DNA from: Treponema sp.
GTDB taxonomy: Bacteria > Spirochaetota > Spirochaetia > Treponematales > Breznakiellaceae
Assembly (NCBI GenBank): GCA_031275535.1
Contig: JAISOR010000266.1
Coordinates: 1 to 13,213, forward strand
Length of the DNA stretch: 13,213 nt
Reading direction: 5' to 3'
The notes beneath the pieces are model-generated. The model ran no database searches and was not told the origin of the DNA. It saw only the letters and a program-made list of their open reading frames with translations. The translations under genes were made by a program, and so were the position numbers. This document shows, piece after piece, positions 1-5,185 of the stretch; positions within the stretch are counted from its first letter, which is position 1; each line of letters opens with the position of its first letter.

Positions 1-108
1 GCCCTGCTCAATGCCCTGGTTCCCCTAATCAGGGGCCTTGAAACCCGGTGGTTCTATTCATCCCGGGGAGGGGCCAATGAAAACGGAGGTTTCCATGGAA
101 ACAGATAA
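1..108 (+). CDS. rnfD: RnfD/NqrB-like membrane subunit, C-terminal end only
   Basis: Frame 1 is open from the window edge to a TAA at 106-108 and encodes the last 35 residues of a protein whose start lies outside the window. The segment ALLNALVPLI followed by a short polar tail resembles the last transmembrane helix of RnfD, where family members typically have a stretch like LLMNLLTPLID before a basic tail. RnfD/NqrB is a ten-helix subunit that carries flavin in the ion-pumping Rnf and Nqr complexes. The three genes downstream match the G, E and A subunits in the standard order, which supports the call more than the short fragment does. The end overlaps the start of the G-like gene. The flavin-binding part is not visible. 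Confidence 0.6.
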   Translation, partial: ALLNALVPLIRGLETRWFYSSRGGANENGGFHGNR

Positions 109-592
109 ACCATCCCCCGCGGGGCCCCCCGCCGGGGGTCTTTCCTCGGGGCTTAAAGATACGGGTTTCCTCCTGGGCTGGATCCTGGGGCTGATTCTGA
201 TAGGGGGATTGCTCTGGTTCTTTACCCAGCCCCTGCGGACCCGCCTGGTCATACGATCCGTTAACCGGGTGCTGGCCTCCCTGGATGAGCCCCGGCGGCT
301 CGACGACGCCATTTCTCCCTGGGGATTACCCGGCCAGGGGCCCCAATTAGGTTCCTGGTATATCCTGGCGGAAGCCGATGGCCGGGCGGTGGTCTTTCCC
401 ATGATGAACGAGGGGATCCTGGCCTCCTTTATTGCTATCCTCTCCCCGGAGGGAACCGTTGACGCGCTCCTCCCCTTAAGCGCTAATGCGGTCCGAATTT
501 TGGAACGCCTGCCCCCGGGGACCGTACAGACCTATAAACGGCGTATCGAGGGGAGCGAAGCCCTTATATCCAACGGGGGGAGGGGAAAATGA
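77..592 (+). CDS. RnfG/NqrC-like single-pass membrane protein without a visible flavinylation motif
   Basis: A 171-residue protein with a polar, proline-rich N-terminus of about 28 residues, one membrane helix (about 30-50, LLGWILGLILIGGLLWFF) and an extracytoplasmic domain. This architecture and the position between D- and E-like genes point to RnfG/NqrC, which normally carries covalent FMN on the threonine of an S/D-G-A-S/T-T motif near the C-terminus. No such motif is present: the C-terminal part runs through ILERLPPGTVQTYKRRIEG to the stop. The domain is also shorter than usual. Two starts are possible. ATG 77 has GGAGG at 67-71, and ATG 95 has GGAGG at 85-89; both have 5-base spacing. 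The end overlaps the next gene in an ATGA. The role is uncertain if FMN is absent. The gene-order argument is strong, while direct similarity is weak. Confidence 0.6.
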   Translation: MKTEVSMETDKPSPAGPPAGGLSSGLKDTGFLLGWILGLILIGGLLWFFTQPLRTRLVIRSVNRVLASLDEPRRLDDAISPWGLPGQGPQLGSWYILAEADGRAVVFPMMNEGILASFIAILSPEGTVDALLPLSANAVRILERLPPGTVQTYKRRIEGSEALISNGGRGK

Positions 593-1227
593 CGGATTCT
601 TACTGGCAATCCCATCTCTTTTGGGGGTCCCACGCCCCCCTGGCAAGCCTGACCAGCCTGGGGCTGCTGGTCATGGCCTCGGGACGCACCGCCTTTGCCA
701 TAGTGGCCGGCGGCGCCCTGATATGGGTCTATGGCTGGACAGTCCTGGTAGCGGGCTTTGGAAAACCGATCCTCCCCCAAAAGGGGAGAGCCCTGGTATT
801 TGTTTTTTTGTCCAGCTTTTTCGGCAGCCTCTACCTTATGCTGCTCTATTTTATCAATCCCTTCCTGGCAATGGAGAGTACCTTTTTGGTCATGCTGGCC
901 TCCCTGTCCTGCATCAGCGGCGAGATATGCCGCCGGGTGGATGCCCTGGATCCGGAGGAGTCCATATCCAGGGCCGTCCTGGAAGCCCTGGTTCTGGCGC
1001 TGCTCCTTATCGCCCTGGCCTTAATCCGGGAACCCCTGGGATTCGGGTCCCTTTCGGTCCCCGGCGGCCCCCAGGGGATTATAGAGCTCTTCAGCATTGA
1101 CGGAGGGGTTTATTTTCCGGTTCAGATCATCGCCGGTTCCGCAGGGGCCTTCCTGCTCCTGGGTTACGGGCTTGCCCTGTTTCACCACTTCAGGAAGCGG
1201 TTTATAAGGACGGAGGATTCCCCATGA
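589..1227 (+). CDS. rnfE: RnfE/NqrD-like integral membrane protein
   Basis: A 212-residue, mostly hydrophobic protein with about six membrane segments, the usual RnfE/NqrD size. The clearest family signature is IREPLGFGSL (147-155), matching the IREILGxGSL segment of RnfE, preceded by a helix and an SISRAVLEAL stretch that fits the conserved loop before it. LSCISGEICRRVDA (106-119) matches the place of the family's NCIILGRAEAF segment, so Cys108 sits where the second cluster-ligand cysteine is expected. The first half-site (LGLCP in the family, near residue 25) reads SLTSLGLLVMA here and has no cysteine. In Rnf/Nqr complexes, E and A subunits form an inverted pair holding a [2Fe-2S] cluster in the membrane. 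Start and stop overlap both neighbours in ATGA, so the operon is translationally coupled. Confidence 0.75.
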   Translation: MTDSYWQSHLFWGSHAPLASLTSLGLLVMASGRTAFAIVAGGALIWVYGWTVLVAGFGKPILPQKGRALVFVFLSSFFGSLYLMLLYFINPFLAMESTFLVMLASLSCISGEICRRVDALDPEESISRAVLEALVLALLLIALALIREPLGFGSLSVPGGPQGIIELFSIDGGVYFPVQIIAGSAGAFLLLGYGLALFHHFRKRFIRTEDSP

Positions 1228-1811
1228 CGACGCTGGTGCCTTTGGCTGTTTTTTCAGGGCTCTCCCTTAATTTGATACTCCAATTCGGTTTAGGAGTCCG
1301 GGATATAGGGACGGAGCGGCCCGTTTTTAGCCCCCTTTCCCCGGTTCGGTGGATCGTGCTGGTTTTATCCGTCTTTATCCTCTGGCTTGTCTTTACCTAT
1401 ATTTTAAGCCCCCTGGGGCTTGGCATCCTGGAACCCTTTTTGCTTTTTCCCCTTAGCTCCCTGATCTGTATGGGCGGTGAAAGGGCGCTTCTCCGGGTTT
1501 TCCCCCCCAGGAAAACGGAGGCCGGTCCCTTTTCCCCCCTTTCCGGCTATAATGGCCTGGTCCTTGGCTCCCTGATGCTGACCCTGCGTTTAGCCCTTTC
1601 CCCGGTGGAGGCCCTGGTCCTCTCCCTGGGTTTTGCCCTGGGGGTCCTCCTGGCGGTTCTTATCCTGAATGAGATCCGCCGGCGTTCATTTTTAGAGACC
1701 CTTCCCCCCGCTTTACGGGGAAGTCCCCTGATGCTCATATCCACGGGACTGCTGTCCCTGATCTTTTCCTCCGCGGCGGCGATCTTTTTAAGCGCCCTGG
1801 GTGTTTTTTAG
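1224..1811 (+). CDS. rnfA: RnfA/NqrE-like integral membrane protein lacking cluster cysteines
   Basis: A 195-residue membrane protein with about six helices, the usual length of RnfA/NqrE. The C-terminal half fits the family well: VEALVLSLGFALGVLLAVLI (128-147), NEIRRR (149-154), then LPPALRGSPLMLISTGLLSL (160-179), which corresponds to the RnfA stretch with VPKAFRGTPIALITAGLxAL. The family cysteines are absent. The N-terminal site (LGICPFLG in the family) reads ILQFGLGVRD, and the second (TTNCAVLG) reads SGYNGLVLG (107-115), where the asparagine is kept but cysteine is replaced by glycine. The only cysteine is Cys82, in another helix. The start overlaps the E-like gene by four bases. It is the last gene of the cluster; no rnfB or nqrF follows on this strand. 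Confidence 0.75.
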   Translation: MTTLVPLAVFSGLSLNLILQFGLGVRDIGTERPVFSPLSPVRWIVLVLSVFILWLVFTYILSPLGLGILEPFLLFPLSSLICMGGERALLRVFPPRKTEAGPFSPLSGYNGLVLGSLMLTLRLALSPVEALVLSLGFALGVLLAVLILNEIRRRSFLETLPPALRGSPLMLISTGLLSLIFSSAAAIFLSALGVF

Positions 1812-1831
1812 AAAATCCCGGTAACTTACGC

Positions 1832-1860
1832 TTTTCAGGAATAGAAAAGTAGTCTAGAAT
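1832..1860 (+). promoter_or_regulatory. Predicted sigma-70-type promoter of the GH57-like gene
   Basis: A -35-like TTTTCA (1832-1837), a 17-base spacer and a -10-like TAGAAT (1855-1860) precede the ATG at 1870 by only nine bases. Transcription would then start about 2-3 bases before the start codon or at it. The intervening sequence, AAATGTTAC, has no ribosome binding site, so the message may be leaderless. This is a pattern match without experimental support. Confidence 0.5.
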
Positions 1861-1869
1861 AAATGTTAC

Positions 1870-3762
1870 ATGAGTCATAAGGTTAGTATCATTCTTGGTT
1901 CTCATAATCATGTCCCCTTTGGAACCGGGGACGAGGAATGCGAACAAATATATACAACCAGATTAAAGCCCTTTATCACCGCCCTGAACCAGTACCCCAA
2001 GATACCCGCGGTGTTGCACTATTCCGGGGTCCTGCTCCATTGGCTCGAGGGCAGCCACCCCGAATTTTCCATGCTCATTGGGGATTTAATTACCCGGAAG
2101 CAGGTGGAAATCCTGGGCGGGGGCTTCTATGAACCGATGATGCCCCTGCTTCCCCAGGCGGATAAGATCGGGCAAATCGAAATGCTTACCACCCATTTAA
2201 GGAAAAAATTCGGCAAACGGCCCCAGGGCTGCTGGATTCCCGGCATAGCCTGGGAGCAAAGCATGGTGGGCGCCCTGAATACCTGCGGCATGGGCTATAC
2301 CTTCCTGGAGGAGGGGCATTTTAAATCCGCCGGATTGTCCGAAGAGGGCTGTTCTTTTCCCTGTATCAGCGAAAACCAGGGGAAACTCCTCATTGTGTTC
2401 CCCTATTCCCTCCGGCTGCAGGCTGAGTTTGCGCAAAGGGAGGCCTCCCTGGTGCTAAAAGACCTGGTAAAAGCGGTCCCCCTGGGAGAAGAGCGGCTCA
2501 TTTCGATATTCCCGGAACAGATTTTTGCCGGAAGCGGAAGTTCCGAAGCCCCGGAACGCACCTATCGCCATTTTTTTGATGCCCTTTCCCGGGCCATGGA
2601 GGATGGGGGGGACGTGAAACTGGTTACCCCGGGCCGGATTTTCAAGAGCCTCCGGGGGCTTAAAAAGGCGTATTTCCCCGGCGAGCCGGAGCGGCATTTT
2701 TTAATTACCTATCCCGAGGCTAACGGCATCTATTCCAAGATGATATTTACCCATGTACTTATCAACCAGCTCCGGGGGGACAAATCCCGCAAACATACCG
2801 CCCGGGAAGAACTTTGGAAATCCCAGGGTTATGATGTCTTTTGCCATCCCGGCGACGGCGGGATATACCGCAATACCACCAGGAAGGCCGTATACCGGGC
2901 CCTGCTGGGGGCGGAAAAGATGAGCCGCGACAATGGACGGTTTATCCCTTCCCTTATGGCCTTTGATTTTGATCTGGATGGCAGGGAGGAGTACCTCTTC
3001 CAGGACAGGGACATTAATTGTTATGTCAAAACCGGGGGGGCCAGCGTTTTTGAGTTTGATTACCTTCCCCGGACCTGGAACTATCTGGATACCCTGGCCC
3101 GCCGCCGGGAATCCTATATTACCGGGCCCCTGGTCGAAGATGAATGCCAAAGGGCGGCTTTTGCGGATCGGCTGGCGCCCCTGCAATTTTCCCTGGAGGA
3201 TGCCCGGGAGGGCCGTTTCGCGGGGACCCGTTTCTGCGGCAAGGAACAGTACGGGCTCGTCGATATGGACCGCCTGCATGGGAAGGCCCGGTTCCGGCTT
3301 CCGGTAAATAACAACCTTCCCTTTGGAAAGATAGAACTGGAAAAGGAGTACCGGTTGAAGAACGATACCCTTACCGTCCGCTATGTCCTTACCAACAGGG
3401 GCTTTATGGAGGAGTCCTTTAAATTTATTCCCCAAATAGATTTTGCCTTTGCCGGCGAGGGTTTGGCCTTTCAGGGTATTTTTAAACTTACCGCCCAGGG
3501 CAGGCTGGAGGCGGGCTGTGAAGAAGGGGAATTAGCGGATCTGGAGGGCATCGAATTCCGGGATATAAAGAACGAGGTAAGCCTCAGCCTCCGCTCGGGC
3601 TTCCCCTTTGATGGGTGGATCCTGCCAATCCGTACCCGGTGCCGGATCAACGGCCTGATCACGGATCAATACCAGTCCACCTGCCTTATGCCCGTCCAGC
3701 CGGTTTCCCTGGTCCCCGGGGGGATATGGGAGACCGAATTCAGGCTGCGGGTGTTTTCTTAA
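1870..3762 (+). CDS. GH57-type 4-alpha-glucanotransferase-like protein, catalytic residues replaced
   Basis: A 630-residue protein, close to the length of GH57 4-alpha-glucanotransferases (about 650-660). The N-terminal barrel is clear: HNHVPFG (12-18, first GH57 motif, HxH), a YSGVLLHWLE stretch (51-60), and VEILGGGFYEPMMPLLP (79-95, second motif). The middle and C-terminal parts match the helical and beta-sandwich domains that follow in these enzymes (DUF1925/DUF1926 type), for example DGGIYRNTTRKAVYRAL (329-345). The third motif, WLTERVWQPE in the Thermococcus litoralis enzyme with nucleophile Glu123, reads WIPGIAWEQS (122-131), placing Gly125 at the nucleophile. The fourth motif, HDDGEKFG with Asp214, reads PEQIFAGS. 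Both catalytic acids therefore seem lost. It could bind alpha-glucans as a non-catalytic or regulatory protein, or use other residues. It stands alone behind its own promoter, with no glycogen genes next to it. Confidence 0.8.
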   Translation: MSHKVSIILGSHNHVPFGTGDEECEQIYTTRLKPFITALNQYPKIPAVLHYSGVLLHWLEGSHPEFSMLIGDLITRKQVEILGGGFYEPMMPLLPQADKIGQIEMLTTHLRKKFGKRPQGCWIPGIAWEQSMVGALNTCGMGYTFLEEGHFKSAGLSEEGCSFPCISENQGKLLIVFPYSLRLQAEFAQREASLVLKDLVKAVPLGEERLISIFPEQIFAGSGSSEAPERTYRHFFDALSRAMEDGGDVKLVTPGRIFKSLRGLKKAYFPGEPERHFLITYPEANGIYSKMIFTHVLINQLRGDKSRKHTAREELWKSQGYDVFCHPGDGGIYRNTTRKAVYRALLGAEKMSRDNGRFIPSLMAFDFDLDGREEYLFQDRDINCYVKTGGASVFEFDYLPRTWNYLDTLARRRESYITGPLVEDECQRAAFADRLAPLQFSLEDAREGRFAGTRFCGKEQYGLVDMDRLHGKARFRLPVNNNLPFGKIELEKEYRLKNDTLTVRYVLTNRGFMEESFKFIPQIDFAFAGEGLAFQGIFKLTAQGRLEAGCEEGELADLEGIEFRDIKNEVSLSLRSGFPFDGWILPIRTRCRINGLITDQYQSTCLMPVQPVSLVPGGIWETEFRLRVFS

Positions 3763-3763
3763 G

Positions 3764-3818
3764 AAAGGGTGGAGGGTAGAGGGTGAAGAGTGTGGAGGGT
3801 GGAGGGCGTCGAGGGCGG
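3764..3818 (+). repeat. Purine-rich degenerate heptad repeat, G-quadruplex-capable
   Basis: Just after the GH57-like stop, the + strand carries repeated units close to GGGTGGA, GGGTAGA and GGGTGAA, then a second run of GGGTGGA and GGGCG units. GGG runs lie at 3767, 3774, 3781, 3797, 3804 and 3813, several of them seven bases apart. The tract is almost free of cytosine until 3807. The rest of the gap to 3913 shows no gene and no clear terminator hairpin. Confidence 0.6.
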
Positions 3819-3913
3819 TCCGATGAGTAAAAGCGGGGCTGCAACGGGCGTCTGGACCCATGGGCGTTCACTCTGTGTTACCATTGCTTGAAGGGAGAGC
3901 CCGGCGGAGGGTA

Positions 3914-4738
3914 CTAAAGCTGGGCGGCCAGCATTTGGACCGTTTCAGGAGGAAGACCGGTTGCCTGGGCTACCTGCTCCACCGGCAGCCCTAAACGCAG
4001 AATATTCCGGGCCGTGTCCTCCCTAAGCCGCTGCCCTTCCTCCTCCCGGAAACGCCGTTCCTCGTCAAGCTCCCGGTGGAGTTTCTCTATTACCCTCATG
4101 TCTTCGCTCAAGCTTGATGAATTCATGCCGTCCTCCTCGAATTCAGTATAATCCCCATACACTTCCTCATGCAATACTTCCGTCATCCGCTGTACCTTGT
4201 CCCCGTCTGCCTCCGTCATGTTCCCCCTGTCCTCTTCCCGTTTCAGCGCCTCCCCCAGTTCCCGGACCGATAGTTCCGTAAGCTTTATCACCGGCGTCCG
4301 GTACTCATAACAGGAGCCGTCCGGGAAACGGACGCGGAGCAGTTCGCAGTCCGGGGTACCGGCGGCGGGTTCCAGGTACATGACCAGGCTTTTGGGGAAA
4401 CTGACAGTCGTGACGCCGTCCTCCTCGCCGGGGTGCCCCAGGGCCTCGGCGGCGGCGTAGCGGAACATCCTGAGGGCCATGCCGGTTTTCCGCCTAAGCT
4501 GGACCTCGAGGTGGTAATAGGAGGAATCGCCGACGAGGAAAACTTCGTCTGCGATGATGGTTTTGCTGCCGGGGAGAGCTTTCTTCGGGCGGGAGGGGAG
4601 GCGGTACTCGGTGTTGGTGCGGATGATGCGGGCGTCGATAGGGTGGGAAGCGGCGAAGTTTGCGTTAAGGAAGGGGATGATGGCGCTGTTAGAAAGGCCC
4701 AGTATTTCCTTGGCGGCGGTATCGAAATTGTTAGGCAT
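3914..4738 (-). CDS. Rpn/PD-(D/E)XK nuclease family (transposase-associated) protein
   Basis: A 274-residue protein of the Rpn (YhgA-like, PD-(D/E)XK nuclease family transposase) group, DNases linked to RecA-independent recombination. The N-terminal nuclease domain shows the expected core: Asp64 in IIADEVFLV (61-69) and Glu78/Gln80 in YHLEVQLRRK (75-84), an ExQ variant of the catalytic ExK, followed by the helix with MFRYAAA. A charged segment (about 210-245, KLHRELDEERRFREEEGQR) predicts a coiled coil. The C-terminus (NILRLGLPVEQVAQATGLP) resembles the short helix-turn-helix tail usual in these proteins. AAGGAG lies 9 bases before the ATG. The gene runs against all its large neighbours, with a repeat tract downstream and a hairpin-rich element upstream, as expected for a mobile or recently inserted gene. 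The frame is intact. No terminal repeats enclosing the whole gene were found. Confidence 0.8.
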   Translation of the reverse strand: MPNNFDTAAKEILGLSNSAIIPFLNANFAASHPIDARIIRTNTEYRLPSRPKKALPGSKTIIADEVFLVGDSSYYHLEVQLRRKTGMALRMFRYAAAEALGHPGEEDGVTTVSFPKSLVMYLEPAAGTPDCELLRVRFPDGSCYEYRTPVIKLTELSVRELGEALKREEDRGNMTEADGDKVQRMTEVLHEEVYGDYTEFEEDGMNSSSLSEDMRVIEKLHRELDEERRFREEEGQRLREDTARNILRLGLPVEQVAQATGLPPETVQMLAAQL

Positions 4739-4747
4739 AGAGATCGG

Positions 4748-4771
4748 CTCCTTTATACTATATAAAAGGAG
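4748..4771 (-). promoter_or_regulatory. Dyad covering the ribosome binding site of the Rpn-type gene
   Basis: On the - strand, CTCCTTTTATA and TATAAAGGAG are inverted copies separated by three bases. The second arm contains the gene's Shine-Dalgarno sequence AAGGAG. A transcript starting upstream of the dyad could fold and hide the ribosome binding site. The centre also contains a -10-like TATAGT on the same strand; a transcript starting from it would lack the first arm. Which applies cannot be decided by reading. Confidence 0.45.
4750..4762 (+). repeat. 13-base direct repeat, left copy
   Basis: CCTTTATACTATA occurs here, in the upstream region of the Rpn-type gene, and again identically at 5163-5175 in the metG promoter. 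The two copies bracket about 400 bases of otherwise non-coding sequence. They could be a duplication made by insertion or a shared promoter motif. Confidence 0.5.
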
Positions 4772-4870
4772 TTTGAGGCGGGGTTTTGCTTTGATTCAGA
4801 GGACGAATTTATGGTGCCAGGCGCCGAATTTGCCATTTTTTTGTATGTATCCGGGCTACCCGGAGTAACG
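4772..4870. other. Intergenic segment upstream of the inverted-repeat element
   Basis: This non-coding part of the 447-base gap between the Rpn-type gene and metG holds a T7 run (4836-4842) and a short hairpin TCCGGG-CTA-CCCGGA (4850-4864). The T run precedes the hairpin on the + strand, so this is not a standard terminator on either strand. ATGTATCC followed by G/C-rich bases occurs just before this hairpin and again at about 5109, flanking the inverted-repeat element. The meaning is unclear. Confidence 0.35.
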
Positions 4871-5097
4871 CACCGGTACGGTGGAGAAAAATCTTGATGG
4901 GGTGTCATCGGACCTTGGTCCGGTGTAAACCATAGGGGGACCCTCCGGGGGTCCCTATGGCTTTATACGGACACGCCCTGAAAAGCACGTGATAACGTGT
5001 TGATGAAAAAAGGCAGCATGGCGTAGGCCCCATAAAAGCCGCTGTTCCGAATAAGGCATCAGGCCGGACCCCAAGGAATTTTTTCACCGTACCGGTG
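4871..5097. repeat. Hairpin-rich inverted-repeat element (MITE-like or structured RNA candidate)
   Basis: The element is closed by a perfect 13-base inverted repeat: CACCGGTACGGTG (4871-4883) and CACCGTACCGGTG (5085-5097), with A-rich/T-rich sequence just inside. Nested within are: an 8-pair stem GGGGTGTC/GACACgCCC (4899-4906 with 4970-4978, one bulge); CGGAC-CTTG-GTCCG (4909-4922), with a CUUG tetraloop if transcribed; a long stem at 4931-4959 (CATA plus GGGACC pairing with GGTCCC plus TATG); CACGT-GATA-ACGTG (4986-4999); and a weaker stem-loop at 5014-5044 (CAGC, ATGG / CCAT, GCTG). Open frames inside are short and resemble nothing known to me. No target-site duplication directly abuts the ends. 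I do not recognise 6S RNA, tmRNA, SRP RNA or RNase P signatures. Confidence 0.5.
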
Positions 5098-5147
5098 AAT
5101 TTCCCGCAATGTATCCCGGATAAGCGGTAAACGCTTTTGCCCCGGCC

Positions 5148-5177
5148 TTGCTATATACTTCACCTTTATACTATAGT
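5148..5177 (+). promoter_or_regulatory. Predicted promoter of metG, close to the start codon
   Basis: A -35-like TTGCTA (5148-5153), an 18-base spacer and a -10-like TATAGT (5172-5177) lie just before the ATG at 5186. The predicted transcription start falls at about 5184. The bases between (AATCTATC) contain no Shine-Dalgarno sequence, which suggests a leaderless or nearly leaderless message. An overlapping TATACT at 5167-5172 is an alternative -10 but would leave the -35 too close. Confidence 0.5.
5163..5175 (+). repeat. 13-base direct repeat, right copy
   Basis: Identical to 4750-4762 (CCTTTATACTATA). This copy overlaps the predicted metG -10 region. Confidence 0.5.
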
Positions 5178-5185
5178 AATCTATC

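Noticed and set aside
486..1100. A 204-codon open frame on the + strand
   Set aside because: It overlaps the G-like and E-like genes in another frame, is rich in Pro, Gly and Arg as expected for a GC-driven shadow frame, and has no ribosome binding site or family likeness.
2701..3435. A 244-codon open frame on the - strand
   Set aside because: It lies wholly inside the GH57-like gene, antisense to it, with repetitive Gly/Pro-rich sequence and no known domain.
3914..4738. A complete insertion sequence around the Rpn-type gene
   Set aside because: No matching terminal inverted repeats or target duplication were found on both sides of the gene itself; the repeats lie only on its upstream side.
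4850..4864. Hairpin TCCGGG-CTA-CCCGGA as a terminator
   Set aside because: The T run lies before the hairpin on the + strand, and on the - strand it reads as A residues, so neither direction gives a standard intrinsic terminator.
4905..5087. A 60-codon - strand frame within the inverted-repeat element
   Set aside because: It reads through hairpin arms, has no ribosome binding site and no recognisable protein features; the inverted repeats explain the sequence better.
4871..5097. A known housekeeping RNA (6S, tmRNA, SRP RNA, RNase P) or a CRISPR array
   Set aside because: None of the conserved sequence cores of those RNAs is visible, and the repeats are inverted pairs, not regularly spaced direct repeats with spacers.
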